Below, piece after piece: positions 17,342 to 25,669 of a DNA stretch of 64,000 nucleotides. The stretch covers positions 310,001 to 374,000 of the forward strand of contig CANMFP010000001.1 in assembly GCA_947497265.1 (NCBI GenBank), read 5' to 3'. Position numbers and translations under genes: made by a program. Within the stretch, counting starts at the first letter, position 1, and each line of letters begins with the position of its first letter. A model generated the notes under the pieces. That model saw only the letters and a program-made list of their open reading frames with translations. It was not told the origin of the DNA and ran no database searches. Origin of the DNA: an uncultured Isoptericola sp. GTDB taxonomy: Bacteria > Actinomycetota > Actinomycetes > Actinomycetales > Cellulomonadaceae.

Positions 17342-18061
17342 TCAGCCCGCGCCGAGCCCTGTCTCGCGGTAGAACCCGAGGATGTGGTCGCGCGTCGCCC
17401 GCTCCGCGCCGTCCGCGTCGCCCGCGGTCACGGCCTCGAGGATCTGCCGGTGCTCGGCGCACAACCGGTGGGCGGTGTCCGGCCAGGAGGGCAGCCCGTC
17501 GATCCCGCGCGCCACGTAGTCGTGCACCGCGCTGCGCAGGCCGGTGAGGATCGCCTCGACGAGCTGGTTGCCCGCCCGCCGGGCGATCGCGAGGTGGAAG
17601 TCCTGGTCGAGCCGGACGAACGTGTCGACCGCGAGCCCGGGCACCGACATCTCGCGCACGAGCCGGTCGGCCTCGGCCGCGGCACCGCCGTCGGCGTCCC
17701 CGGCCCCGGCCCCGTCAGCGGCGTCCGCCGCCTCCCGCACGGCCCAGCTCTCGAGCGCCACCCGCGTCGCCACGACGTCGTGCACGGGCAGCGTGCCCGA
17801 GGCGACGTGCAGACGGACGGCCGCGCCGAGCCCGGCGGCGGGGCGGTCGACGACGGTGGCTCCGGCGTCGGGCCCGGACCCGACGGCGGTGCGGATGATG
17901 CCCATCGCTTCCAGGATGCGGATGGCCTCGCGCACGGACGGGCGGGAGACGCCGAGCTCCTCGGCGAGCGCACGTTCGGCGGGCAGCCGCTCGCCGAGCG
18001 CCCAGCGACCGGCGGCGAGGTCGGACTCGATGCTGGCGAGGACCTTCTCGTGGGTGCGCAC
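17342..18061 (-). CDS. GntR/FadR-family regulator of the lut operon
   Basis: 239 residues. Winged helix at about 8-75 (LPAERALAEELGVSRPSVRE), then an all-helical FCD ligand domain with metal-ligand candidates in DQDFH and CAEHRQI. It is divergent from lutA. Two TGGTC-N-GACCA sites in the gap have the form expected for LldR/LutR-type regulators, which respond to L-lactate. An Ala/Gly/Asp-rich stretch (about 112-128) is an unusual insertion. The ATG at 18061 lies 17 bases from the first site, so autorepression is likely. Confidence 0.88.
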   Translation of the reverse strand: MRTHEKVLASIESDLAAGRWALGERLPAERALAEELGVSRPSVREAIRILEAMGIIRTAVGSGPDAGATVVDRPAAGLGAAVRLHVASGTLPVHDVVATRVALESWAVREAADAADGAGAGDADGGAAAEADRLVREMSVPGLAVDTFVRLDQDFHLAIARRAGNQLVEAILTGLRSAVHDYVARGIDGLPSWPDTAHRLCAEHRQILEAVTAGDADGAERATRDHILGFYRETGLGAG

Positions 18062-18077
18062 GGACCGATCCTAGCCG

Positions 18078-18088
18078 TGGTCTGACCA
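18078..18088. promoter_or_regulatory. LutR/LldR-type operator 1, TGGTCTGACCA
   Basis: Perfect inverted repeat TGGTC-N-GACCA, flanked by a further G/C pair, between the divergent regulator and lutA. Its centre is 32 bases from the second site. Confidence 0.75.
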
Positions 18089-18109
18089 CACCCTTCCCGT
18101 GGGCTACAG

Positions 18110-18120
18110 TGGTCCGACCA
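18110..18120. promoter_or_regulatory. LutR/LldR-type operator 2, TGGTCCGACCA
   Basis: Second perfect TGGTC-N-GACCA repeat, 40 bases before the lutA start. Together with site 1 it could hold a looped or side-by-side repressor pair controlling both directions. Confidence 0.75.
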
Positions 18121-18159
18121 CACGGACCAGCCACCGCAGCCCCGCCGAAGGAGTCGGAC

Positions 18160-18948
18160 GTGCGCATCGCCCTCGCTGCGACCTGCATCGCGGACACCAT
18201 GTTCCCCGGCGCGCCGCGCGCCACCGTTCGCCTGCTCGAACGCCTCGGGCACGAGGTCGTCTTCCCTCGCGGCCAGGCGTGCTGCGGCCAGATGCACGTC
18301 AACACCGGCTACCTCGACGAGGCCGTACCCGTGGTGCGCAACCACGTGGAGACGTTCGCGCCCGTCGCCGACGGTGAGTGGGACGCCGTCGTCGTCCCCT
18401 CCGGATCGTGCACCGGGTCGATCCGCCACCAGCAGGCGATGGTCTGCCGCCGCGCCGGCCTCGACGACCTCGCCACCACCGCCGAGGCCGTCAGCGCCAG
18501 GACGTTCGAGCTCTCCGAGCTGCTGGTCGACGTGCTCGGGATCACCGACGTCGGGGCGTGGTTCGGTCACCGCGTCACCTACCACCCCACCTGCCACTCG
18601 CTGCGCATGCTGCGGGTCGGCGACAAGCCGCTGCGGCTCCTGCGCGCCGTGGAGGGCATCGACCTCGTCGAGCTCCCCGGCGCCGAGTCGTGCTGCGGGT
18701 TCGGCGGCACCTTCGCGCTGAAGAACGCCGACACGTCGGCCGCGATGCTCGCCGACAAGACCGCGAACGTCCGCGCCACCGACGCCGAGGTCCTCACCGC
18801 CGGCGACTACTCCTGCCTCATGCACATCGGCGGAGGCCTCTCCCGCCAGCGCACCGGCGTCGGCACCCTGCACCTGGCGGAGATCCTCGCCTCGACCCGC
18901 GAGGACCCCACCCCGTTGCCCCACGCCCGCACGGAGGTCGCCCGATGA
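18160..18948 (+). CDS. lutA: L-lactate oxidation protein LutA (CCG-domain)
   Basis: 262 residues. Two cysteine-rich CCG domains: CCGQMH near residue 40 and CCGFGGTF near residue 180, each with the upstream cysteines (ATCIAD, HPTCHS) that complete metal/cluster ligation in heterodisulfide-reductase-like proteins. With LutB and LutC it forms the iron-sulfur complex that oxidises L-lactate to pyruvate. GTG start with AAGGAG upstream. The stop overlaps lutB by ATGA. Confidence 0.95.
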   Translation: MRIALAATCIADTMFPGAPRATVRLLERLGHEVVFPRGQACCGQMHVNTGYLDEAVPVVRNHVETFAPVADGEWDAVVVPSGSCTGSIRHQQAMVCRRAGLDDLATTAEAVSARTFELSELLVDVLGITDVGAWFGHRVTYHPTCHSLRMLRVGDKPLRLLRAVEGIDLVELPGAESCCGFGGTFALKNADTSAAMLADKTANVRATDAEVLTAGDYSCLMHIGGGLSRQRTGVGTLHLAEILASTREDPTPLPHARTEVAR

Positions 18949-20552
18949 GCACGTTCCTCGGCCTGCCCGGCCTGCGCCGCCGCGGCACGGGGCCGGACGG
19001 CGTCCCGGCCGCGAGCGCCGACGAGCCGTTCGGCGCCGTCCCCCACCCCCAGGAGCCGCTGCGCTGGGGCACCTCCTTCCCGGAGGCGGCCCGCGAGACC
19101 CTGAAGAACGAGCAGCTGCGCCGCAACCTCGGCCACGCGACGGCGACGATCCGGACCAAGCGGGCCGCCGTCGTCGACGAGGTGCCGGACTGGGAGGCGC
19201 TGCGCAATACCGGCTCCGCGGTCAAGGAGCAGGTCATGGCGGAGCTGCCCCACCTGCTGGCACAGCTCGAGGAGAACGTCACCGCCCGCGGCGGCGTCGT
19301 GCACTGGGCCCGTGACGCGGCCGAGGCCAACCGCATCGTCACCGAGATCGCGCAGGCCAAGGGCGTCGACGAGGTCGTCAAGGTCAAGTCGATGGCCACC
19401 CAGGAGATCGGGCTCAACGAGCACCTGGCCGAGGAGGGCATCGCGGCGATCGAGACGGACCTGGCCGAGCTCATCGTGCAGCTCGCCGACGACATGCCGT
19501 CGCACATCCTGGTGCCGGCGATCCACCGCAACCGCGCCGAGATCCGCGACATCTTCCTGGCCCGCATGGGTGACGTCCCGGCCGACCTGTCCGACGTGCC
19601 GCGCGAGCTCGCGATGGCCGCCCGCGCGCACCTGCGCCGCAAGTTCCTCTCGGCCCGGGTCGCGGTGTCGGGCGCGAACTTCGGCGTCGCCGACACCGGC
19701 ACGCTGGCCGTCGTGGAGTCCGAGGGCAACGGCCGGATGTGCCTCACGCTGCCCGAGACCCTCGTGACCGTGATGGGCATCGAGAAGCTGATCCCCACCT
19801 ACACCGACCTCGAGGTGTTCGCCCAGCTCCTGCCGCGGTCCTCCACCGGCGAGCGGATGAACCCGTACACCTCGCTGTGGACCGGCGTCACCCCCGGCGA
19901 CGGCCCGCAGGAGTTCCACCTGGTGCTCCTCGACAACGGCCGCACCGACGTCCTCGCCGACGAGGTGGGCCGCAGCGCCCTGCACTGCATCCGCTGCTCG
20001 GCGTGCCTCAACGTGTGCCCGGTGTACGAGCGGGTCGGCGGGCACGCCTACGGCTCGGTCTACCCCGGCCCCATCGGCGCGATCCTCACCCCGCAGCTCA
20101 CCGCTGCCTCCGGAGGGGTCTCGGGCGCCGACGACGTCAACGCCTCGCTCCCCTACGCCTCGACGCTGTGCGGCGCCTGCTACGACGTCTGCCCGGTGAA
20201 GATCGACATCCCGTCGATCCTCGTGGACCTGCGCGCCCGCGAGGTCGACGCCGACCGCGGCCGGCACAGGGTCGACCCGTGGAAGGCCGCCATGAAGGCA
20301 GCCTCGTGGGTGATGTCCGACGGCGGCCGGTTCGGCCTGGCAGGCCGTGCGGCCACGCTCGGGCACGGCCTGGGCGGCCGCGACGGGGTGATCTCGAAGG
20401 CTCCGCCGCCGGTGTCCGCGTGGACCCGCGAACGAGACCTGCCCGCACCGCCCGACGAGACGTTCCGGCAGTGGTGGGCCTCCCGCGAGCGAGCGGCCGA
20501 GCGCGACGCACGCCCCGCCGTCGGGCACCAGGACGGGGAGGGAGAGCGATGA
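18945..20552 (+). CDS. lutB: L-lactate oxidation iron-sulfur protein LutB
   Basis: 535 residues. An LUD domain (about 75-320) is followed by two 4Fe-4S motifs, CIRCSACLNVCPVY from residue 348 and CGACYDVCPVK from residue 409, then a C-terminal extension. It is longer than the roughly 475-residue Bacillus protein, owing to a low-complexity N-terminus and a charged tail. Middle gene of a three-gene operon with four-base overlaps at both ends, consistent with a LutABC complex. Confidence 0.95.
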   Translation: MSTFLGLPGLRRRGTGPDGVPAASADEPFGAVPHPQEPLRWGTSFPEAARETLKNEQLRRNLGHATATIRTKRAAVVDEVPDWEALRNTGSAVKEQVMAELPHLLAQLEENVTARGGVVHWARDAAEANRIVTEIAQAKGVDEVVKVKSMATQEIGLNEHLAEEGIAAIETDLAELIVQLADDMPSHILVPAIHRNRAEIRDIFLARMGDVPADLSDVPRELAMAARAHLRRKFLSARVAVSGANFGVADTGTLAVVESEGNGRMCLTLPETLVTVMGIEKLIPTYTDLEVFAQLLPRSSTGERMNPYTSLWTGVTPGDGPQEFHLVLLDNGRTDVLADEVGRSALHCIRCSACLNVCPVYERVGGHAYGSVYPGPIGAILTPQLTAASGGVSGADDVNASLPYASTLCGACYDVCPVKIDIPSILVDLRAREVDADRGRHRVDPWKAAMKAASWVMSDGGRFGLAGRAATLGHGLGGRDGVISKAPPPVSAWTRERDLPAPPDETFRQWWASRERAAERDARPAVGHQDGEGER

Positions 20553-21223
20553 GCGCGCGCGAGGACGTGCTGCGCCGCGTGCGGGCCGCGTTGGGCGACC
20601 GGGGCGCCGGGACGACGGCGGCCGGGAAGGTCGGCACGGCGCCCGCGGCCGTGGAGGTGCCGCGGCGGTACCGCGAGAGTGGTGACCACGACCCTGGCTC
20701 GCCCGCGGTGCTGGAGCAGCTCGTCGACCGGCTGGTCGACTACCGGGCGCACGTGCGGCAGGTGACGGCGGGCGAGCTGCCCGCCGCGGTGGCGGACGTC
20801 CTCGCCCAGGCGGGCTCCGTCGTCGTGCCCCCCGGGCTGGACGAGGCGTGGCTCGCCGCGGCGGGCGACGTCGTCGTGCACCGCGACACGCGGGACGAAC
20901 CGCTGAGCGCCCTCGACCTGGACGCGATCGGTGCGGTGCTCACCGCCGCGCGCGTCGCCTGCTCGGAGACGGGCACGATCGTGCTGGACGGCGAGCCGGA
21001 CCAGGGGCGCCGCGCGATCTCGCTGGTGCCGGACGTCCACGTGTGCGTGGTGCGGGCCGAGCAGGTGGTCCAGACCGTCCCCGAGATGGTGCGCCGGCTC
21101 GCCTCCCACCCCGAGCGGCCGCAGACGTGGATCTCGGGCCCGAGCGCCACCAGCGACATCGAGCTCGACCGCGTCGAGGGAGTGCACGGCCCCCGCACCC
21201 TGCACGTGCTCCTCGCCCCCTGA
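20549..21223 (+). CDS. lutC: L-lactate oxidation protein LutC (LUD domain)
   Basis: 224 residues of LUD fold, with the typical ACSETGTIVLDGE and RAISLVPDVHVCVV blocks. Third partner of the lactate-oxidising complex. The ATG overlaps the lutB stop. A perfect 31-base-pair hairpin begins 11 bases after the stop and probably ends the operon. Confidence 0.94.
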   Translation: MSAREDVLRRVRAALGDRGAGTTAAGKVGTAPAAVEVPRRYRESGDHDPGSPAVLEQLVDRLVDYRAHVRQVTAGELPAAVADVLAQAGSVVVPPGLDEAWLAAAGDVVVHRDTRDEPLSALDLDAIGAVLTAARVACSETGTIVLDGEPDQGRRAISLVPDVHVCVVRAEQVVQTVPEMVRRLASHPERPQTWISGPSATSDIELDRVEGVHGPRTLHVLLAP

Positions 21224-21234
21224 CCCGCCCCAAG

Positions 21235-21298
21235 CGTTGTGGGTGCACGACACGCCGTTAAGCCGGTCGGCTTAACGGCGTGTCGTGCACCCACAACG
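21235..21298. terminator. 31-bp perfect hairpin downstream of lutC
   Basis: Arms 21235-21265 and 21268-21298 are exact reverse complements with a two-base gap. The outer end is GTTGTGGG/CCCACAAC, shared with the hairpins at 6585-6656 and 57551-57622. It lacks a U-tract, as is common for high-GC actinobacterial 3'-end structures. A second adjoining gene on the same strand starts 54 bases later. Confidence 0.75.
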
Positions 21299-21351
21299 GC
21301 CAAGGGGTGGGCGGTCGCCGGCGCGCGGCGGAAGCCTCACAATGGACTCCC

Positions 21352-22023
21352 GTGACCGACAGCGACCCGCCCGTCCCCGCAGCGACGCCCGACGCACTGT
21401 TCGACGTCCCGCCCGAGGCGCGCCACCCCGCGGCCAGGGTCGTGCTGCTCACCGGAGCGTCGGGGAGCGGCAAGTCCGCGCTCACCCGTCGTCTGGGCCT
21501 CCCCGTGGTGATGCTCGACGACTTCTACCACGACGCCGACCACCCGGGGATGCCGCGCGCCTACGGGATCGTCGACTGGGACGATCCCGCCAGCTGGGAC
21601 CGCGACGGCGCGCTGGACGCTCTGCGGACGCTCGCCACGACAGGACGCGCGGAGGTGCCGGTCTACGACATCCCGACCTCGCGGCGCACCGGGAGCTCCG
21701 TGGTCGAGACGGGCGGGGAACCGCTGGTCGTCGCCGAGGGCGTCTTCGCGGCCGAGCTCGTCGCCGCGTGCCGGGCCGAAGGGCTGCTCGCCGACGCCAT
21801 CTGTCTGGCCCGTCCACGGATCGTCAGCTTCTGGTTCCGCCTGCTGCGCGACGTCGCCGAGGCACGCAAGCCCTTGCCGACCCTGCTGCGCCGCGGCTGG
21901 GGGCTCCTGCGGGCGGAGCCTGCGCTGGTGCGCCGCTGGACGGACCTCGGCTGCCGCCCCCTCACGCCGGCGCAGGCCGAGCGGGACATCCGTGCCGCGA
22001 CGCACCTCCCGGAAGTGTCATGA
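21352..22023 (+). CDS. Uridine kinase-like P-loop NTPase
   Basis: 223 residues from GTG 21352. The Walker A motif GASGSGKS is at 35-42, followed by MLDDFYHDADHPG and the acidic DWDDPASWD block, as in uridine kinases and phosphoribulokinase-like enzymes. It may phosphorylate a nucleoside, but the family also contains kinases of other small molecules. No good ribosome site is seen and the open frame extends upstream into the hairpin, so the start is uncertain. No pathway neighbour helps. Confidence 0.8.
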   Translation: MTDSDPPVPAATPDALFDVPPEARHPAARVVLLTGASGSGKSALTRRLGLPVVMLDDFYHDADHPGMPRAYGIVDWDDPASWDRDGALDALRTLATTGRAEVPVYDIPTSRRTGSSVVETGGEPLVVAEGVFAAELVAACRAEGLLADAICLARPRIVSFWFRLLRDVAEARKPLPTLLRRGWGLLRAEPALVRRWTDLGCRPLTPAQAERDIRAATHLPEVS

Positions 22024-22090
22024 AGACGTAACACGCAGGTCACTCGCACCACATCATCCGGGCCCAGTCTGGTCGCAGGAGGTGGTCACC

Positions 22091-23293
22091 GTGCTCGAAC
22101 ACAGCTCGCTGCGTGTCCTGTCCCTCTACGAGGGCTTCTTCTCCGGCGGCGCCCGGGTGCTGCACTCGACGGTGGTCGCGGGGCTGCACGCCCACGGCCA
22201 CCAGCAGCACTCGGCGCTGAGCCTCTACAGCACGGTCCGCCGCGAGACCGTACGCCAGCGCATGGAGGACGACCCCCGGTTCCACGCCCTGCGGGCCGCC
22301 GGGATCCGGGTCACCACGCTGGGCCGCTCCACGGACGAGGACCACGACCCCCGCCGCTTCACCGAGGCGCAGATGGAGCTCGCGGCCCGGGAGGCGACCG
22401 CCGTCGACGTCGTCATGTCGCTCAAGGAGCAGCCGTTGCGGCTGGCCCTCGAGGCGGGCTTCCCGCAGCGCCCCGTGGTGGCGTGCCTGCACCGTTCCGA
22501 CCCCGAACACTCCGGCGCGGCGCTGGACGACCTGCGCGCCACCGCCGACAGCGGCCTCCTCGCGGCCGCGGTCTGCTGCGCGGAGTCGACGCGCGACGCG
22601 TACGCGGCCGCCAGCGTCCCGGAGCACCTGCTGCGCGTGGTGCCCAACGGCATCGACCTGACCCGGTTCCACCCGCTGCGCCGCGTGCGCCGCGCGGCAC
22701 TGCGGGGCGCAGCGGGCATCCCCGCCGACGCCACGCTGGTCGCCTACGCCGCGCGGTACGACGCCATGAAGAACCCGCGCCTGTTCGTCGCGGCGGCCCG
22801 CGAGCTCCTCGAGCGCGACGACGACGGCCACGTCATGATGTGCGGCGCCGGGATGACGGGGGACAACCCGGCGCTCGTGGCCGACCTGCACGAGTCGTTC
22901 GGGGAGCGTCCGGACCTGCTGGCGCGGGTGCACCTGCTCGGGGTGCGGCGCGACATGGAGCACGTCTACGCCATGGCCGACGTCGTCGCGCTCACCTCCG
23001 CGTTCGGGGAGGCCGCCCCGCTGTGCCTCATCGAGGGCGCGATGTGCGGCGCGGTCCCGGTCACGACGCCGGTCGGCGACAGCGCACGCCTGGTGGCCGG
23101 CATCGGGTTCGTCACCGGGTTCGACGCCGCCGAGATCGCCGAGACCTGGATCGAGGCGTCGGCCCGCCGCGGCGAGCTGCACGGTGCGCTGACGGCGGCC
23201 CGGCAGCGGTTCAGCCACGTGCGCATGCTGTCCGGCTACGCCCGGGTGCTCGAGCAGGCCGTCCGCGGCACGGGGCTGCGCGTCGCGGCCTGA
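22091..23293 (+). CDS. Glycosyltransferase, GT4-like (GT-B fold)
   Basis: 400 residues. N-terminal acceptor domain followed by a sugar-nucleotide domain with VPNGIDLTRFHP near residue 190, AARYDAMKNP, and the retaining-transferase E-x7-E motif EAAPLCLIE near residue 310. GTG 22091 has AGGAGG eight bases upstream. Likely transfers a sugar from a nucleotide donor to a lipid, polymer or small acceptor in the cytoplasm. It sits alone, without a wall or capsule cluster, so acceptor and donor are unknown. Confidence 0.87.
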   Translation: MLEHSSLRVLSLYEGFFSGGARVLHSTVVAGLHAHGHQQHSALSLYSTVRRETVRQRMEDDPRFHALRAAGIRVTTLGRSTDEDHDPRRFTEAQMELAAREATAVDVVMSLKEQPLRLALEAGFPQRPVVACLHRSDPEHSGAALDDLRATADSGLLAAAVCCAESTRDAYAAASVPEHLLRVVPNGIDLTRFHPLRRVRRAALRGAAGIPADATLVAYAARYDAMKNPRLFVAAARELLERDDDGHVMMCGAGMTGDNPALVADLHESFGERPDLLARVHLLGVRRDMEHVYAMADVVALTSAFGEAAPLCLIEGAMCGAVPVTTPVGDSARLVAGIGFVTGFDAAEIAETWIEASARRGELHGALTAARQRFSHVRMLSGYARVLEQAVRGTGLRVAA

Positions 23294-23305
23294 GGCGACG
23301 CGAGC

Positions 23306-24328
23306 TCAGCGCGCCGTCGACTCCCGCAGCACGACCTCGTGCCCGACGGCGGCACCCACCTCGGCGCCTTCCTCGGCCACCGCTGCGGCGACGGCCAGGC
23401 GCCCCATCTCCTCCAGCGGGATGGACACGGTGGTGACCGAGGGCACGTGGTCGCGCAGCGTGGGGATGTCGTCGAACCCGGCGACCCGGACGTCGTCCGG
23501 CACCGCGACGTCGAGGTCGCGGAGCCGGGCGATGAGGCCGATGGCCATGACGTCGGTCACGGCGAACACGCACGGCGCGTCCAGCCCGGCACCGGCGGAC
23601 TCGCGGGCGATCTCGGCGACACGGTCGCCGGCCGCGAACCCACCGTCGCGCGAGAACTGCTGCTCGATGACCTCGAGCACCTCTCCCCCGCCCGCGGCGA
23701 CGGCGTCGGCGAACGCCCCGGCCCGCTCCTGGGCGGTGACGACGCGGTCGGGTGCGCTGAGCAGGACGAACCGGCGGTGCCCCTGCTCGTGCAGCGCGGC
23801 GGCCAGGTCGGCGGCGCCGGCGGCGTTCGGCGGGCGCACGACGCGCGCCGGCCCGAGCGGCTGCCCGACGACGACGGCGCGCCCCCCGCCGGCCTCGAAC
23901 GTCTCGAGCTCGGCGGCCACGGGGGCGTCCTCCTCGGGCGACCACCGGGTCCCGGCGACGACGATGGCGTCGACGCGGTGCGCGGCGAAGGCTGCGACGG
24001 CGTCTCGTTCCGCGTCAGGGTCCCGTTCGGTGGAGGCGAGGAGCACCATGCGGCCGTGCTCGCGGGCGGCGGCCTGGGCGCCGGCGGCGATGGAGGAGAA
24101 GTACGGGTCGGAGATGTCCTGCACGACCAGCCCGAGCAGCCCGGTGCGGGAGCGGGCCAACGCCTGGGCCTGGGCGTTCACCACGTAGCCGAGGTCCGCC
24201 GCGGCGGCGCGGACCCGTTCGACGAGCTCGGGGCCGGGCTGCCGCGAGGACCCGTTGAGGACCCGCGAGGCGGTCGCCAGGGAGACCCCGGCATGGTTCG
24301 CGACGTCCTGCAGCCGTGGTCTGGCCAC
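23306..24328 (-). CDS. LacI-family regulator of the adjacent DUF993 cassette
   Basis: 340 residues. Helix-turn-helix LQDVANHAGVSLATASRVLN, then the sensor domain with VVQDISDPYFSSI and FDDIPTLRDHVPSVTTV. GTG 24328 is preferred because GAGGAGG lies five to six bases before it; GTG 24334 would overlap that ribosome site. It is divergent from the Gfo/Idh-DUF993-isomerase operon, with a GGAAAGCGCATTCC site between them, and is its likely repressor. Ligand unknown. Confidence 0.9.
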   Translation of the reverse strand: MARPRLQDVANHAGVSLATASRVLNGSSRQPGPELVERVRAAAADLGYVVNAQAQALARSRTGLLGLVVQDISDPYFSSIAAGAQAAAREHGRMVLLASTERDPDAERDAVAAFAAHRVDAIVVAGTRWSPEEDAPVAAELETFEAGGGRAVVVGQPLGPARVVRPPNAAGAADLAAALHEQGHRRFVLLSAPDRVVTAQERAGAFADAVAAGGGEVLEVIEQQFSRDGGFAAGDRVAEIARESAGAGLDAPCVFAVTDVMAIGLIARLRDLDVAVPDDVRVAGFDDIPTLRDHVPSVTTVSIPLEEMGRLAVAAAVAEEGAEVGAAVGHEVVLRESTAR

Positions 24329-24428
24329 GGGCACCTCCTCGTCCGCTGCGGTCCCGGCGGGGGCGCGCAGCCTCCATGCCGGGCGGCGGCTGCTTGACGC
24401 ACCGCCGCAGACACCTTACCGTGAGACT

Positions 24429-24442
24429 GGAAAGCGCATTCC
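24429..24442. promoter_or_regulatory. LacI-type operator GGAAAGCGCATTCC
   Basis: Fourteen-base palindrome with one mismatched pair, lying between the divergent LacI gene and the Gfo/Idh-DUF993 operon, 61 bases before the operon's first start. Confidence 0.65.
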
Positions 24443-24502
24443 GTCCGGAGCGCGAGCACGCCTGCCGAGCACCCCGCCGGTACCGACGAAGGAGTCCCGC
24501 CA

Positions 24503-25669
24503 GTGAGCACCACCCGCACCCTGCGCATCGCCATGAACGGCGTGACCGGCCGCATGGGCTACCGCCAGCACCTGCTGCGCTCGATCCTGCCCATCCGCGA
24601 GCAGGGCGGCGTCGAGCTCCCCGACGGGACGCGCGTCCAGGTCGAGCCGATCCTGGTGGGCCGCAACGAGGAGAAGCTGCGCGACCTCGCGAAGCAGCAC
24701 GACGTCGCCGAGTACACGACCGACCTGGACGGCATGATCCACGCCGACGACACGGACATCGTGTTCGACGCCGCCATGACCAACCTGCGCGCCGGGACGC
24801 TCGCCAAGGCGATGAAGGCCGGCAAGCACGTCTACACCGAGAAGCCGACCGCCGAGACCCTCGCCGAGGCGATCGACCTCGCCAGGCTGCGCGAGGAGAC
24901 CGGCGTGACCGCCGGCGTCGTGCACGACAAGCTCTACCTGCCCGGCCTGGTCAAGCTCCGCCGCCTCGTCGACGAGGGCTTCTTCGGCCGCATCCTGTCC
25001 CTGCGCGGCGAGTTCGGCTACTGGGTGTTCGAAGGTGACATCCAGCCCGCCCAGCGCCCCTCCTGGAACTACCGCAAGGAGGACGGCGGCGGCATGACCA
25101 CGGACATGTTCTGCCACTGGAACTACGTCCTCGAGGGCATCCTCGGCTCGGTGAAGACCGTCAACGCCCAGACGGTCACGCACATCCCCACCCGCTGGGA
25201 CGAGCAGGGCAAGCAGTACGACGCCACCGCCGACGACGCCGCATACGGCATCTTCGAGATCGAGACCCCCGGCGGCGACCCGGTCGTGGCGCAGATCAAC
25301 TCCTCGTGGGCCGTACGCGTCCACCGCGACGAGCTCGTCGAGTTCCAGATCGACGGCACGCACGGCTCCGCCGTCGCCGGCCTGCGCCAGTGCGTCGCCC
25401 AGCAGCGCGCGCACACCCCCAAGCCCGTGTGGAACCCGGACCTGCCGGCCACCGAGCCGTTCCGCGAGCAGTGGCAGGACGTCCCCGCGAACGCCGAGCT
25501 CGACAACGGCTTCAAGCTGCAGTGGGAGGAGTTCCTGCGCGACGTCGTCGCCGGCCGCCCGCACCGCTTCGACCTGCTCTCCGCCGCTCGCGGCGTCCAG
25601 CTCGCCGAGCTGGGCCTGCAGTCCTCGGCCGAGGGCCGCCGCCTCGACGTCCCGGAGATCTCGCTGTGA
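24503..25669 (+). CDS. Gfo/Idh/MocA-family oxidoreductase of the DUF993 cassette
   Basis: 388 residues. Rossmann start LRIAMNGVTGRMGYRQH, an EKPTAET motif near residue 113, and an active-site block with KLYLPGLVKL and GGGMTTDMFCHW. It is distant from the other four Gfo/Idh proteins in the window. GTG start with GAAGGAGT. Its stop overlaps the DUF993 gene start by GTGA. Probably oxidises, or re-reduces, the sugar or cyclitol that the cassette degrades; the substrate cannot be read from sequence. Confidence 0.9.
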   Translation: MSTTRTLRIAMNGVTGRMGYRQHLLRSILPIREQGGVELPDGTRVQVEPILVGRNEEKLRDLAKQHDVAEYTTDLDGMIHADDTDIVFDAAMTNLRAGTLAKAMKAGKHVYTEKPTAETLAEAIDLARLREETGVTAGVVHDKLYLPGLVKLRRLVDEGFFGRILSLRGEFGYWVFEGDIQPAQRPSWNYRKEDGGGMTTDMFCHWNYVLEGILGSVKTVNAQTVTHIPTRWDEQGKQYDATADDAAYGIFEIETPGGDPVVAQINSSWAVRVHRDELVEFQIDGTHGSAVAGLRQCVAQQRAHTPKPVWNPDLPATEPFREQWQDVPANAELDNGFKLQWEEFLRDVVAGRPHRFDLLSAARGVQLAELGLQSSAEGRRLDVPEISL

